Of a DNA stretch of 64,000 nt, positions 17,916-26,976 are shown one piece after another (within the stretch, counting starts at the first letter, position 1; each line of letters begins with the position of its first letter). The notes under the pieces were generated by a model. That model saw nothing but the letters and a program-made list of their open reading frames with translations, had not been told where the DNA came from and did no database searches. Position numbers and translations under genes: made by a program. This DNA is from Pseudarthrobacter sp. AL07 (GTDB lineage Bacteria > Actinomycetota > Actinomycetes > Actinomycetales > Micrococcaceae): positions 186,001-250,000 of the forward strand of contig NZ_JASBRB010000003.1 of NCBI RefSeq assembly GCF_029960665.1. The letters are read 5' to 3'.

Positions 17916-18884
17916 TTGGCGAGCGACATCCTCGTAGCAGATCAGACAGACCATCCCGGCGAGGCAGTTGCCGTCGTTGCGGCCGGGGCGCTGCCCTGGC
18001 GGATCAACTCGGACGGTCTTGAAGTCCTGCTGATCCACCGTCCGCGGTATGACGACTGGTCCTGGCCCAAGGGCAAGATCGACCCCGGCGAGACCATTCC
18101 CGAATGCGCCGCACGTGAGGTGCAGGAGGAAATCGGGCTTGCCGCGCCCCTGGGTATCCCGCTCCCACCCATCCATTACCACGTGCCGTCCGGACTGAAG
18201 GTGGTCCACTACTGGGCGGTCCAGGTTAACGGTGCCCGGCTCGTTCCAGACGGCAAGGAGGTGGACCGCGTGGTGTGGTGCGCCCCCGAAACGGCCGCCG
18301 GGCTGCTGACCAACCCGTCCGACGTCGTTCCCCTGGAGTATCTGCAGGCTGCCCATAGCCGCGGTGAGCTGAACACGTGGCCACTGATTGTGGTGCGGCA
18401 TGCGAAGGCCAAACCGCGCTCGTCCTGGTCCAAAGCCGAGGGTGAACGGCCGCTGGCCGCGACGGGGATCAGGCAGGCCCAGGCCGTGGGCCGGCTGTTG
18501 CAGGCCTGGAAGCCGCCGCGCGTGGTGACCAGCCCTTGGCAGCGTTGCGTGTCAACCGTGGCGCCTTACCTGAGGGCGACCGGGGCCAAGGTCAAGCTGG
18601 TGGAGGCGCTGACAGAACATAAGCACGCCCGGACGCCCAAAAAAACCGCTGCCGTCATCGAGTCGCTCCTGGAAAAGGCACAGCCCGTCGCCGTCTGCAC
18701 GCATCGACCTGCACTGCCCACAGTCCTGGGCCAGCTGGGTAAGCACATGCCGGGCCGCCTGCGCACGCTCCTGCCCGACTCGGACCCTTATCTGTCCCCT
18801 GGCGAGATGGTGGTGTGCCATGTGGCCGTCGGCAACAAGCACCGCATCGTGGCCGTGGAGCAATTGAAGCCCTTCGACGACTAA
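17916..18884 (+). CDS. NUDIX hydrolase-histidine phosphatase fusion (MutT1-like)
   Basis: 322 residues. The N-terminal NUDIX domain has the complete box GKIDPGETIPECAAREVQEE (residues ~50-70). The C-terminal domain starts with the histidine-phosphatase motif 'LIVVRHAKAKPRSSW' (RHG-type, here RHA) and has the second His in 'CTHRPALP'. This is the architecture of mycobacterial MutT1, which clears 8-oxo-dGTP and diadenosine polyphosphates. The start is uncertain: TTG 17916 gives the longest sensible protein, ten bases after ppk. Adjacency to ppk links it to nucleotide/polyphosphate turnover. Confidence 0.88.
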   Translation: MASDILVADQTDHPGEAVAVVAAGALPWRINSDGLEVLLIHRPRYDDWSWPKGKIDPGETIPECAAREVQEEIGLAAPLGIPLPPIHYHVPSGLKVVHYWAVQVNGARLVPDGKEVDRVVWCAPETAAGLLTNPSDVVPLEYLQAAHSRGELNTWPLIVVRHAKAKPRSSWSKAEGERPLAATGIRQAQAVGRLLQAWKPPRVVTSPWQRCVSTVAPYLRATGAKVKLVEALTEHKHARTPKKTAAVIESLLEKAQPVAVCTHRPALPTVLGQLGKHMPGRLRTLLPDSDPYLSPGEMVVCHVAVGNKHRIVAVEQLKPFDD

Positions 18885-18982
18885 GGTTTGAGCGCCCGGC
18901 TGCATCCCGGCATGGCGGACCCGGTCCCTGTCCGGGCAATGTCATCGGCGGCCGCGGGCGGAGCGCCCGGTAGACTTTAGCC

Positions 18983-19786
18983 GTGAGCATCCCGACGCCT
19001 TATGAAGACCTCCTGCGCGATGTCCTGGCCCATGGCACGCACAAATCCGACCGCACGGGCACCGGAACCACCAGCGTTTTCGGCCGTCAACTGCGCTTTG
19101 ACCTTGGCCGGAGCTTCCCGCTGATCACCACCAAACGCGTGCATTTCAAGTCCGTGGCGGTAGAGCTGTTGTGGTTCCTGCGCGGCGAATCGAACGCAAA
19201 GTGGATGCAGGACCAGGGCGTGAGCATCTGGAACGAGTGGGCTGACGCGGAAGGCGAACTGGGTCCCGTGTACGGCGTCCAGTGGCGCAGCTGGCCCACC
19301 CCTGACGGCGGCCATATTGACCAGGTCGCCGAGCTTGTGGAGAACCTCAAAACCAACCCGGATTCACGCCGGCACATTGTGTCCGCGTGGAACGTCTCCG
19401 AGCTCAAGGATATGGCGCTGCCTCCGTGCCACGCGTTCTTCCAGTTCTATGTGGCTGACGGCAAATTGTCCTGCCAGCTCTACCAGCGCTCGGCGGACAT
19501 GTTCCTGGGCGTGCCCTTCAACATCGCCTCCTACGCCTTGCTCACCTGCATGGTGGCGCAGCAGGTAGGGCTGGAGCCCGGCGAGTTTGTCTGGACCGGT
19601 GGCGACGTCCACATTTACGAGAACCACATGGACCAGGTCCTGAAACAGCTGGACAGGAAACCGTATGACTATCCGCAGCTGTTGATCGCCCGGAAGCCGG
19701 CCTCGATCTTCGATTACACGCTCGAGGACTTCGAGGTGGTTGGTTACCAGCACCACCCCACGATCAAGGCCCCGATCGCCGTATGA
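18983..19786 (+). CDS. thyA: Thymidylate synthase
   Basis: Methylates dUMP to dTMP using methylene-tetrahydrofolate. 267 residues with the hallmark active-site segment '[12 protein letters not shown]' (catalytic Cys), '[19 protein letters not shown]' at the N-terminus, '[20 protein letters not shown]' and 'HIYENH'. GTG start at 18983 with TAGACT at 18971-18976, six bases upstream: a leaderless start. It overlaps folA by four bases, so the enzyme making dihydrofolate and the one recycling it are translationally coupled. Confidence 0.97.
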   Translation: MSIPTPYEDLLRDVLAHGTHKSDRTGTGTTSVFGRQLRFDLGRSFPLITTKRVHFKSVAVELLWFLRGESNAKWMQDQGVSIWNEWADAEGELGPVYGVQWRSWPTPDGGHIDQVAELVENLKTNPDSRRHIVSAWNVSELKDMALPPCHAFFQFYVADGKLSCQLYQRSADMFLGVPFNIASYALLTCMVAQQVGLEPGEFVWTGGDVHIYENHMDQVLKQLDRKPYDYPQLLIARKPASIFDYTLEDFEVVGYQHHPTIKAPIAV

Positions 19787-20367
19787 GTACCGGAAACGCA
19801 GCAGACCCCCAGTCCTTCGCCCAGGAGCTTTCCGGTTCCGTGACCGGCGTCGGCCTGGTGTGGGCGCAGACGTCCGGCGGCGTGATCGGCAAAAACGGCG
19901 ACATGCCCTGGCACCTGCCCGAAGACCTGAAGCACTTCAACCGTCTCACCATGGGGCATCCGGTGATCATGGGCCGCAAGACGTGGCTGTCCTTCCCGGA
20001 CAAGTACCGTCCCCTGCCGGGCCGGACCAACATTGTGATCACGCGGCAGAAAAACTGGGGCGAAACGCCCGAGGCGGAGGGCGCCGTCGTGGTCCCCTCC
20101 CTGGATGATGCCCTCCTGGAGTCTCAGTTCGTCGACGGCGGCGGGACCGTGTGGATCCTGGGCGGCGGCGAAGTCTTCCGCCAGTCCACCGAACTCGCCA
20201 ACGTCGCGGTGGTCACCACCATCGATGTGGAGGCCGACGGCGACACGTTCGCTCCCGAGCTCGACGAAACCTGGGAGGCGGCGGCGTCCGTCCCGCCGGA
20301 CGGGTGGCTGACAGCAGCCAACGGAACACGCTACAGGTTTACCAAATGGATTAGGACGCAGGGCTGA
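19783..20367 (+). CDS. folA: Dihydrofolate reductase
   Basis: Reduces dihydrofolate to tetrahydrofolate with NADPH. 194 residues: '[20 protein letters not shown]' (active-site WH-L-P-x-D with the catalytic Asp), '[20 protein letters not shown]', 'NIVITRQ' and '[12 protein letters not shown]' (the Gly-Gly motif at the cofactor site). A short N-terminal extension of ~20 residues precedes the usual start of the fold. It overlaps thyA by ATGA at 19783-19786. Confidence 0.95.
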   Translation: MSTGNAADPQSFAQELSGSVTGVGLVWAQTSGGVIGKNGDMPWHLPEDLKHFNRLTMGHPVIMGRKTWLSFPDKYRPLPGRTNIVITRQKNWGETPEAEGAVVVPSLDDALLESQFVDGGGTVWILGGGEVFRQSTELANVAVVTTIDVEADGDTFAPELDETWEAAASVPPDGWLTAANGTRYRFTKWIRTQG

Positions 20368-20368
20368 G

Positions 20369-20587
20369 ATGTTGAAAAAACCGGAAACACTGTTTGTCCT
20401 GGGCTACATGCTGCTGCCGCTGCTCGCGCTGCTGTCTGCGATCGTTGGCCTGACCATGATCCTGGGCGGCAACAAGATCCCCGGGGCCATCGTGCTGGTG
20501 GTGGTCACGCAGGTCTTCGCCTTCGGCGCCTTCTACGCGTTGCGGCTCCGCAAAGCCGCGGTGCTGGCGGAAACTAACCGCGGCTGA
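20369..20587 (+). CDS. Small two-helix membrane protein
   Basis: 72 residues with two hydrophobic helices (VLGYMLLPLLALLSAIVGLT and IPGAIVLVVVTQVFAFGAFY) and a basic C-terminus (ALRLRKAAVLAETNRG). The ATG lies one base after the folA stop, so it is the third gene of the thyA-folA unit. No named family is recognised. Confidence 0.7.
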   Translation: MLKKPETLFVLGYMLLPLLALLSAIVGLTMILGGNKIPGAIVLVVVTQVFAFGAFYALRLRKAAVLAETNRG

Positions 20588-20681
20588 CATCGGTTTCCTG
20601 CCGCGCGCTGCCGCACGCCGTCCCCACGGGGTATGACGTAACCGACTGCGCCTGGCCCGTTCCGGCGTCTAAACTGTACGA

Positions 20682-21824
20682 ATGACTACAGCAGCTACCC
20701 CCTCCGTCGGCCTGGTCGGATGGCGCGGCATGGTCGGCTCCGTCCTGATGCAGCGCATGCAGGACGAAGGCGACTTCGCCAACATCAACCCGGTGTTCTT
20801 CTCCACGTCAAACGCGGGAGCTGCCGCCCCGTCGATTGCCGGTGCTGCCGCTGGCGCGGCCGGCAAGCTTGGGGACGCGTTCGACGTCGACACGCTGGCT
20901 AAGCTGCCCATTATTGTCACCGCCCAGGGCGGGGACTACACCACGCGTGTGCACACCGAGCTGCGCAGCCGCGGCTGGGACGGCCTCTGGATCGACGCCG
21001 CCTCCACGCTGCGCATGAACGACGACTCGATCATCGTGCTGGACCCGATCAACCGCGACGTCATCGACAAGGGCCTGGTCAACGGCACCAAGGACTTCAT
21101 CGGGGGCAACTGTACTGTCTCCTGCATGCTTATGGGCCTCGGCGGGCTGTTCAAGAATGGCCTCGTCGAATGGGGCACCTCCATGACCTACCAGGCGGCC
21201 TCCGGCGGCGGCGCCCGGCACATGCGCGAGCTGCTCAGCCAGTTCGGCACGCTCAACGCCGAGGTCAGCTCGGAACTGGACGACCCGGCGTCGGCCATCC
21301 TCGAAATTGACCGCAAGGTCCTGGCCCATCAGCGCACCGACATCGACGCCACCCAGTTCGGCGTGCCGCTGGCCGGTTCCCTGATCCCGTGGATCGATGC
21401 GGACCTGGGCAACGGCCGGTCAAAAGAAGAGTGGAAGGCCGGGGTTGAGACCAACAAGATTCTGGGCACATCGGACGAAAACCGGATCATCATGGACGGC
21501 CTGTGCATCCGGATCGGCGCCATGCGTTCGCACTCGCAGGCGCTGACGCTCAAGCTCCGCGAGGACCTCTCCGTGGCCGAGATCGAGAAGCTTCTCGCGG
21601 AAGACAACGAGTGGGCCAAGGTCATCCCGAACACCAAGGAAGACTCCATGGCAGGCCTGACCCCCGTGGCCGCGTCCGGCACACTGGACATCCCCGTGGG
21701 CCGCATCCGCAAGATGGAAATGGGCCCGGAATTCATCAGCGCCTTCACCGTTGGTGACCAGCTGCTCTGGGGCGCCGCCGAGCCGCTGCGCCGCATGCTC
21801 AACATCGCCACCGGGAACCTGTAG
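20682..21824 (+). CDS. asd: Aspartate-semialdehyde dehydrogenase
   Basis: Second common step of lysine, threonine, methionine and diaminopimelate synthesis: reduces aspartyl phosphate with NADPH. 380 residues: the N-terminal Rossmann loop '[18 protein letters not shown]' and the catalytic Cys in '[17 protein letters not shown]' place it in the Gram-negative-like Asd subfamily with the GWRGMVGS start. TAAACT at 20670-20675 lies six bases before the ATG, indicating a leaderless mRNA. A 26-bp perfect hairpin follows the stop. Confidence 0.95.
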   Translation: MTTAATPSVGLVGWRGMVGSVLMQRMQDEGDFANINPVFFSTSNAGAAAPSIAGAAAGAAGKLGDAFDVDTLAKLPIIVTAQGGDYTTRVHTELRSRGWDGLWIDAASTLRMNDDSIIVLDPINRDVIDKGLVNGTKDFIGGNCTVSCMLMGLGGLFKNGLVEWGTSMTYQAASGGGARHMRELLSQFGTLNAEVSSELDDPASAILEIDRKVLAHQRTDIDATQFGVPLAGSLIPWIDADLGNGRSKEEWKAGVETNKILGTSDENRIIMDGLCIRIGAMRSHSQALTLKLREDLSVAEIEKLLAEDNEWAKVIPNTKEDSMAGLTPVAASGTLDIPVGRIRKMEMGPEFISAFTVGDQLLWGAAEPLRRMLNIATGNL

Positions 21825-21843
21825 GTCCGCCTCACTCTAAGCA

Positions 21844-21908
21844 GCAACGCGGGGTCACTTAAGGCCCATTCCGCACCGTCGGATGGGCCTTAAGTGACCC
21901 CGCGTTGC
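21844..21908. terminator. 26-bp perfect inverted repeat after asd
   Basis: Arms 21844-21869 and 21883-21908 are perfect reverse complements. The outer stem GCAACGCGGGGTCACTTA is also the outer stem of the inverted repeat at 63348-63410, 41 kb away, while the inner stems differ. It lies between asd (+) and a decayed gene (-) and could terminate both strands. Confidence 0.7.
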
Positions 21909-21916
21909 TATCAGTG

Positions 21917-22139
21917 TCAGCTGTCCAGGAACGCGCGGTATAGTTCGGCCGCTTTCTCGAAAGCCGCCTGACCGGCGGGTCCTGCCGGCGCGCGCCCACG
22001 TGCCGATCACTTCTCCCCCTGCCACGACTGTCTTCTTGAATACTCCGTTGCCGCCCGGGACGATCTTGTTGGCGTGCTCCGGCTCCAAGACGAGGCTGCC
22101 GGGCACACCGTCGTCGAGCATTGACGCAGGCTGACGCTA
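21917..22139 (-). pseudogene. C-terminal remnant of an AlkZ-like winged-helix protein
   Basis: On the minus strand 'NKIVPGGNGVFKKTVVAGGEVIGTW' is readable, then after a frame change 'QAAFEKAAELYRAFLDS' and a stop at 21917-21919. This pattern (PGGNGVFRPT..V.G.VVGTW, then AAE.Y..FL) is the C-terminal end of winged-helix DNA-binding proteins of the AlkZ-like group. The ~300 upstream residues are missing: the fragment abuts the murB stop at 22137. It is a truncated and frameshifted leftover. Confidence 0.65.
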
Positions 22140-23204
22140 GAGCGCCAGGCCAATGAGCAGCGGTTCCGGGTGAAGTTCAATGCCAAAGCGTTCGACGACG
22201 CCGGCGCGCACCTCGCGCGCGATGACCAGCATGTCCGTGGCGCTGGCGGAGCCACGGTTGGTGATGGCCAGCGTATGTTTCGTGGACAATGACGCCCGGC
22301 CGCCGGAGGCGCTGACCCCTTCCAGGCCATAGCCCTTGCCGAACCCTGCCTGGTCGATCAGCCACGCGGCGGACAGCTTCACCAGCCCGTCCGCCCCGGC
22401 GGGGTACTGCGGCGCGGACTCCGGCAGCGTTGCCGCCACGTCCACGGGGACTATCGGGTTGGTGAAGAACGAACCGGTGGAATAAGTGTCCCGGTCGGCC
22501 GGGTCGAGCACCATGCCCTTGGAGGCCCGCAACCGCAGGACTTCCCGGCGGACATCGTTGGAGTAAGCCCGTTTGCCTGCCTCCACACCGAGTGAGCGGG
22601 CCAGTTCGGCGTAGCGGATGGGCGCGCTCATCCGGGCCAGCGGGAGCTGGAATTCCACGGTCAGCACCACGTAGCGGGGTGAGCCCTCGACAGTGGTCTG
22701 CTTCAGAATGGAATCGCGGTAGCCGAACTTCAACTCGGAGTTTGTGAAGGTCTGGACCGAGTTCCGGCTCCGGTCCCAGGTGCGTACCGCCGCGATGGTT
22801 TGGGAGACGTCCGATCCGTAGGCCCCGACGTTCTGCACCGGCGTGGCGCCCGTGGCGCCCGGGATACCGGACAGCGCTTCAAGGCCGGACCAGGCATGCA
22901 GCACGGCGTGTTCCACCAGGGCATCCCAATTGTGGCCGGCCTGGACCACCACTGCCACGCCGCCGCAGGAATCCTCGGCGTTGACGGTGAACCCCTGCGA
23001 GGCGATCCTGATCACGGTGCCGGGGAAACCGTCGTCGGAAATCAGGAGGTTGGAGCCGCCGCCGATGATGAGGACCTGCTCCCCCGCAGCGTCCGCCGTG
23101 CGGACGGCGTCGATGATCTCCGCCTCGGTTGTGGCCTCAATGTACTTGCCGGCGGGTCCTCCGACGGCGGCGGTGGTCAGCTGGGAGAGCAAAGTGGAAG
23201 TCAC
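22137..23204 (-). CDS. murB: UDP-N-acetylmuramate dehydrogenase
   Basis: Reduces UDP-GlcNAc-enolpyruvate to UDP-MurNAc in peptidoglycan synthesis, using FAD and NADPH. 355 residues: FAD-binding 'VLIIGGGSNLLISDDGFPGTV', 'SGIPGATGATPVQNVGAYG' and the C-terminal 'SAAWLIDQAGFGKGYG' with the expected 'GRASLSTKHTLAITNRGSAS'. GTG start; TATAGT and an overlapping TAGTGT lie 6-8 bases upstream on the minus strand, so the mRNA may be leaderless. The two MaoC dehydratase genes precede it on the same strand. Confidence 0.95.
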   Translation of the reverse strand: MTSTLLSQLTTAAVGGPAGKYIEATTEAEIIDAVRTADAAGEQVLIIGGGSNLLISDDGFPGTVIRIASQGFTVNAEDSCGGVAVVVQAGHNWDALVEHAVLHAWSGLEALSGIPGATGATPVQNVGAYGSDVSQTIAAVRTWDRSRNSVQTFTNSELKFGYRDSILKQTTVEGSPRYVVLTVEFQLPLARMSAPIRYAELARSLGVEAGKRAYSNDVRREVLRLRASKGMVLDPADRDTYSTGSFFTNPIVPVDVAATLPESAPQYPAGADGLVKLSAAWLIDQAGFGKGYGLEGVSASGGRASLSTKHTLAITNRGSASATDMLVIAREVRAGVVERFGIELHPEPLLIGLAL

Positions 23205-23366
23205 CAGACCACACTATAGGGAAAGCCACACGAACGACCCTAGCGTCATGCACAGCAACAGCAAACCAACAGTGCCGGGGGCAGGTCCGCTGCCGGCGTG
23301 GGCAACCACAACGGCATTGCGCCAAGCCATGACCTCGGCCGAGGCAGTTGCGTTCAGGTCAAAGGA
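23205..23366. other. 162-base gap between the MaoC gene and murB
   Basis: It contains the murB promoter elements at its left edge. A plus-strand reading frame from ATG 23249 runs into the antisense of the MaoC gene and has no ribosome site; I do not call it a gene. Confidence 0.35.
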
Positions 23367-23804
23367 TCATGAAAGCCTGACGACGGCTTGGGCCTTCATC
23401 AGCACTTTCTGGCCCGCAGCAACCACGGTGAGGTCAACGCGGGCGGTGCCGGCCTCGGCGTCGAGCTTTCCAATGGCGCCGCTGACCTCGATGATGGCCC
23501 CGGCGTCCGGGGTTCCGGTGGTGTCGGTAACCAGGACCGGCTTGGTGAAGCGGGTCTGGAAGTCGACGACGGCGGCGGGGTCGCCTGCCCAGTCGGTCAC
23601 CAGCTGGACGGCGGCACCCATGGTGAACATGCCGTGGGCAATGACGCCGGGCAGTTCCACGCCGGTGGCGAAGGCTTCGTTCCAGTGGATGGGGTTGAAG
23701 TCGCCGGAGGCGCCGGCGTACTTGACCAGGTCGGTCCGGGTGACCTCGATGGTGCGGCTGCCGATGTCCTGGCCGGCGCTGAGTTCGTGGAAGCTGGGGC
23801 TCAT
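23367..23804 (-). CDS. MaoC/HadB-like (R)-3-hydroxyacyl dehydratase subunit
   Basis: 145 residues of hotdog fold with the hydratase motif 'KYAGASGDFNPIHWNEAFA' (catalytic Asp and His) and 'GVIAHGMFTMGAAVQ'. In actinobacteria the HadA-like (N-type MaoC) and HadB-like proteins form a dimer acting on 3-hydroxyacyl thioesters. The partner gene lies two bases upstream, and murB follows, an arrangement common in actinobacteria. The acyl substrate in this non-mycolate organism is unknown. Confidence 0.88.
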   Translation of the reverse strand: MSPSFHELSAGQDIGSRTIEVTRTDLVKYAGASGDFNPIHWNEAFATGVELPGVIAHGMFTMGAAVQLVTDWAGDPAAVVDFQTRFTKPVLVTDTTGTPDAGAIIEVSGAIGKLDAEAGTARVDLTVVAAGQKVLMKAQAVVRLS

Positions 23805-23806
23805 GG

Positions 23807-24274
23807 TTACTGTCCCTCTCCGCGGACGAGGATGGATGAAGTGGTGGTGGCGACTGCCTCGCGCGACCCGTTGCCGCCGTCGTTCAGGGCAAAAATTTCC
23901 TGGCGGGTGGTGATCATGGCCCCGCCGCCCATGGCACGGACACCGTCAACGTGCAGTTCGGCAACCAGCCGGTCGCCGGCAAAGATGGGGCGGTGGTGGA
24001 TGAAGCGCTGGTCGGCGTGGACCACACGGGAGAAGTCGATGCCGGCGTCCGGATCCTCGATCAGCTGGGCATCGGCGCGCTGGGCGATGATGATGGCGAA
24101 CGTGGGTGGTGCCACCAAATCCTTGTGTCCGAGGGCCTTCGCGGCCTCGACGTCGAAATGGGCTGGGTGCGTGGCCTTGACCGCGCGGGCGAACTCGCGG
24201 ATCTTCTCGCGGCCGACGTCGTAAACCTCTGCGGCAGGGTAGCTGCGGCCCTGCAGGTCCGGATTGATAGTCAT
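23807..24274 (-). CDS. HadA-like MaoC N-terminal type dehydratase subunit
   Basis: 155 residues matching the FAS1-type N-terminal MaoC dehydratases (UPF0336): starts MTINPDLQGRSYPAAEVYDV, then 'REKIREFARAVKATHPAHFD' and 'APPTFAIIIAQRAD', with 'HADQRFIHHRPIFAGDRL' in the hotdog helix. It lacks the full D-x-x-x-x-H hydratase motif and therefore acts as the partner of the downstream HadB-like subunit. TAGGCT lies seven bases before the ATG on the minus strand. Confidence 0.87.
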   Translation of the reverse strand: MTINPDLQGRSYPAAEVYDVGREKIREFARAVKATHPAHFDVEAAKALGHKDLVAPPTFAIIIAQRADAQLIEDPDAGIDFSRVVHADQRFIHHRPIFAGDRLVAELHVDGVRAMGGGAMITTRQEIFALNDGGNGSREAVATTTSSILVRGEGQ

Positions 24275-24318
24275 GGCCTCAAGCCTATCGGTCTGCCCCG
24301 GGACACCAGGAATTCCGG

Positions 24319-24543
24319 CTACTTGCGGAGGTTCTTCCGAATAGTCTGGCCCCGCACCACAATCCCGATGATGTGCAGGACCAGGCCTAGGCCGATGACC
24401 GCAAGGGACGCCATGGCGAGGTCACGGTTGTTGGTGGTGTTGCCCACCAGGTTCAGGATGATCCCGACGGCGATGAGGCCCATGGCGCCGAACACCAGGA
24501 CTTTGTACGAGGTGGGCGCTGACTCCCAGAATTCTTTGAGCAC
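24319..24543 (-). CDS. Small two-helix membrane protein
   Basis: 74 residues with two hydrophobic helices (YKVLVFGAMGLIAVGIILNL and MASLAVIGLGLVLHIIGIVV) and a strongly basic tail (GQTIRKNLRK). It resembles small actinobacterial membrane proteins of DUF3188 type, but I am not certain. The GTG start at 24543 has TAGACT on the minus strand exactly six bases upstream, the leaderless pattern seen repeatedly in this window. Confidence 0.7.
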   Translation of the reverse strand: MLKEFWESAPTSYKVLVFGAMGLIAVGIILNLVGNTTNNRDLAMASLAVIGLGLVLHIIGIVVRGQTIRKNLRK

Positions 24544-24565
24544 CGTGACAGTCTACCGAGCACGT

Positions 24566-25567
24566 TCAGAACAGCGATTCCTGCACGGCCGGCACCTCCG
24601 AGGCGAAGTCGCCCAGGACGATGGTCCGGGCAGCCAGCCGGGCCAGGTTCACCACAAACGCCGCATCCGTTCCGGCCAGGCTGGCGAGGGCGTTGGTCCC
24701 GCTCAGCGCGTTGATGCCGAAGCCGTGCTTTCCCTGCTCCAACGGATGAGGGTAGGTGTGGCGCGCCGTGGGGGCACAGAGCCCTGCCGCCTGCGCCGGC
24801 CGCACCCACAGTTCGTCCACAATGCTGAAATCTTCTGGGCTGAAACCCTCTGGGCTGGAACCCTCTGGGCTGGAACCTTCTGGGCTGGAACCGTCGACGG
24901 CGGCCTGGCCCAGCATCGTGCGGACCGCGGCCGCGTGCCGCTCGTTGATGCCGTCCAAGGTGGCCGCGGGCAACGGCCCCGCGAGGGCTTCGGCTTTCGC
25001 GGCGGAGCGGACCTGCTGCGCGAGCCCGGCCTCGCGCGTCACCATGTCCTCAAGGATCCGCACCACCCGGCCGTCCGCCGCCCTGGCAACGTACCGCGCC
25101 ACCACCGCGCCCTGTTCCGCGAGCCGGTTCCATTTCCTCAGGTGGGACGCCGTGCCCACCTTGCTGGCCCCGCCGGCGAACGTGGCAACGTAGAGCCAGT
25201 GATCCTGCAGAAGATAAGTTCGCAGCCCGTCCGGAACACGGCCGCCCCGGTGGAAATCGTGGATGAGGCGGGAATCGTCCAGCACAAAGCAGCGTTCGCA
25301 CTGCTTGCCCTTCACGGCGCGGGCGCTGGCCGGGCACAGGATGTGGTCTCGGCTACTGGCTGAGTGGACCTTGTGGTGCCCCAGGCAGAACCTGCGGTGA
25401 TCGGCGACCGCGAAACCGAGCCTGGCGCCCGGCTTGAGGCTGACCTCGCGGACGTTCCCGGACGGTGACTGGAGGCGCAGAACAGGGCTGCCGCCGTCGT
25501 GCCTTACCGTCTGCGCCGGGGCGCCATCCCAAAAGACCCCGTGAACCAGATAACGAGTATCGGTCAC
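24566..25567 (-). CDS. DUF2797-like protein
   Basis: 333 residues. Cysteines cluster in the central part (FCLGHHKVHS, HILCPAS, KGKQCERCFVLDDSRLIHDF), followed by 'LYVATFAGGASKVGTASHLRKWNRLAEQGA', the pattern of DUF2797 proteins, which look like metal-binding proteins with a GIY-YIG-related core. Near residue 230 there is an in-frame tandem Ser-Ser-Pro-Glu-Gly repeat encoded by four 15-base units. GTG start with an AGGAG site. The function is unknown. Confidence 0.75.
   Translation of the reverse strand: MTDTRYLVHGVFWDGAPAQTVRHDGGSPVLRLQSPSGNVREVSLKPGARLGFAVADHRRFCLGHHKVHSASSRDHILCPASARAVKGKQCERCFVLDDSRLIHDFHRGGRVPDGLRTYLLQDHWLYVATFAGGASKVGTASHLRKWNRLAEQGAVVARYVARAADGRVVRILEDMVTREAGLAQQVRSAAKAEALAGPLPAATLDGINERHAAAVRTMLGQAAVDGSSPEGSSPEGSSPEGFSPEDFSIVDELWVRPAQAAGLCAPTARHTYPHPLEQGKHGFGINALSGTNALASLAGTDAAFVVNLARLAARTIVLGDFASEVPAVQESLF
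24833..24892. repeat. Four 15-bp tandem repeat units inside the DUF2797 gene
   Basis: Units at 24833-24847, 24848-24862, 24863-24877 and 24878-24892 (consensus YTCTGGGCTGGAACC). Being a multiple of three, they encode repeated SSPEG pentapeptides and can change copy number without a frameshift. Confidence 0.9.
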
Positions 25568-25599
25568 GGGGTCTCCTGTGCTTGGGTGTGCGGGTAGCG

Positions 25600-26463
25600 C
25601 TACAGCGCCGGCTGCACGCCGAACGCTACCGCGAGCTTCATGATCTTTTCGGCGCGGCCCAGGCGGGGCAGGTCCGAGCCGTCACGGATGACGCGGCCGT
25701 TGGCCTCGAAGTCGGACATAAAGTCCGTGGCCCAGGCGACGTCCGACGGGGTGGGGCTGATGACCTCGTTGATGACGTTCGTCTGGTCGATGGCCAGGCA
25801 CAGCTTGCCGGTCATCCCCATCATCACGGTGATGCCGGTCTGCTCTCGCAGGATGGGGTGGTTGGTGCCGACGGTGGGGCCGTCGATGGGGCCCGGCAGG
25901 TTGCCGACGCGGCTGGCAACCACCAGTTTCGCGCGCGGGTACGCCATGGCCTCCGGTGTGGCCGCCATGCCGGTGTCGCGGCGGAAGTCGCCGGAGCCGA
26001 AAGCGAGGCGGAAAGCACCCTGGGCCTTGGCGATGTTGTTGGCTTCCTCGATGCCGAGCGCCGATTCCACGAGCGGGATGACGGGCGTCTTGCCGTCCAT
26101 CCGGTGGAAGCTTTCGGTCACCTGATCAGCTGATTCGGTCTTGGCGAGCATCACGCCGAGCAGGCCGGGCGTCCCGCGCAACCCTGCCAGGTCATCGGCC
26201 CAGAACGGGCTGGTGGCGTCGTTGATGCGGACCCAGGCCTGGCCGCCGCCGCAGAGCCAGTCAATCACGTGCCCGCGCGCCTCGTCCTTTTGCGACGGGT
26301 CCACGGCGTCCTCGATGTCCAGGATTATCGAGTCAGCGCGCGAAACAGCCGACTGGTCAAACAGGTCGGCTTTCATGGCGTTGACCAGAAGCCACGAACG
26401 GGCGATTTCTGCTGGGATGTTGCGCTTGGGGCGTAAGGTCTCGGTGGCGGTGGGTGACGTCAT
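25600..26463 (-). CDS. CitE-like HpcH/HpaI-family CoA-ester lyase
   Basis: 287 residues with the (beta/alpha)8 aldolase/citrate-lyase-beta signature: 'SIILDIEDAVDPSQKDEARG' (metal-binding Glu/Asp), 'VRINDATSPFWADDLAGLRG', 'IPLVESALGIEEANNIAK' and 'LAFGSGDFRRDTG'. Members cleave malyl-, citramalyl- or similar CoA esters; the precise substrate cannot be read. TACGGT on the minus strand lies six bases before the ATG, so translation is probably leaderless. Confidence 0.85.
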   Translation of the reverse strand: MTSPTATETLRPKRNIPAEIARSWLLVNAMKADLFDQSAVSRADSIILDIEDAVDPSQKDEARGHVIDWLCGGGQAWVRINDATSPFWADDLAGLRGTPGLLGVMLAKTESADQVTESFHRMDGKTPVIPLVESALGIEEANNIAKAQGAFRLAFGSGDFRRDTGMAATPEAMAYPRAKLVVASRVGNLPGPIDGPTVGTNHPILREQTGITVMMGMTGKLCLAIDQTNVINEVISPTPSDVAWATDFMSDFEANGRVIRDGSDLPRLGRAEKIMKLAVAFGVQPAL

Positions 26464-26553
26464 GCTACTACCGTATCTGCCCGGGCACCGCCAGCGCTAA
26501 GCCATGGCGCCGGACGTGCCGAACAATACAGATACGACCGGGATACGGCAGGC

Positions 26554-26976
26554 TCAGTTGCCTGTGAGTTCCGCATAGAGCTTTCGGACGCGGGTGTTGA
26601 TGTCGTCGCGGACGAGGCGCATGCGTTCGGTGCCTTCTATGCCCCGGGTGGAAGGTTCGTCGGTCTCCCAGGTTTCGAAGCGGGTGCCTTCGCGGGCTTC
26701 GAGCTTGGCTTCGGTGCCCAGCACGATAACGACGTCGACGGCGTCAAGCACCTCGTCAGTGACAGCCTTGGGGTGCTCCCCCGTGATGTCGATGCCGAGC
26801 TCGTTCAGGGATTCCACGGCCTCATTGTTCAGGCAGCTGCCCGGCCTGGTGCCTGCCGAGTAAACGGTGACGTCGTTCCCGGCGAGATCGCGCATGAGGC
26901 CGGCCGCCAGTTGGGATTTGCCGCCGTTCTTGCTGCAAACGAACAGGACGCGCGGAGCCTTGGTGCTTTCGGTCAT
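26554..26976 (-). CDS. Arsenate reductase, mycothiol-type (ArsC1-like)
   Basis: 140 residues with a low-molecular-weight phosphatase fold. The P-loop is 'VLFVCSKNGGKSQLAAGLM': the nucleophilic Cys is present, but Lys replaces the usual Arg of CX5R. To my knowledge this C-x-K-N-G-G-K-S-Q form is that of corynebacterial ArsC1/2, which joins arsenate to mycothiol for reduction through mycoredoxin. 'VIVLGTEAKLEAREGTRFE' follows the normal fold. It overlaps the upstream arsC by four bases. MshD, encoded at 14.5 kb, would supply mycothiol. Confidence 0.85.
   Translation of the reverse strand: MTESTKAPRVLFVCSKNGGKSQLAAGLMRDLAGNDVTVYSAGTRPGSCLNNEAVESLNELGIDITGEHPKAVTDEVLDAVDVVIVLGTEAKLEAREGTRFETWETDEPSTRGIEGTERMRLVRDDINTRVRKLYAELTGN

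Noticed and set aside
15458..17929. 823-codon open frame on the minus strand
   Set aside because: It is the antisense of ppk1, whose sense protein carries complete catalytic motifs. Long antisense frames are expected in high-GC DNA and the translation shows no family features.
22843..23913. 356-codon plus-strand frame over murB and the MaoC genes
   Set aside because: Antisense to recognised enzymes; no ribosome site or conserved motif.
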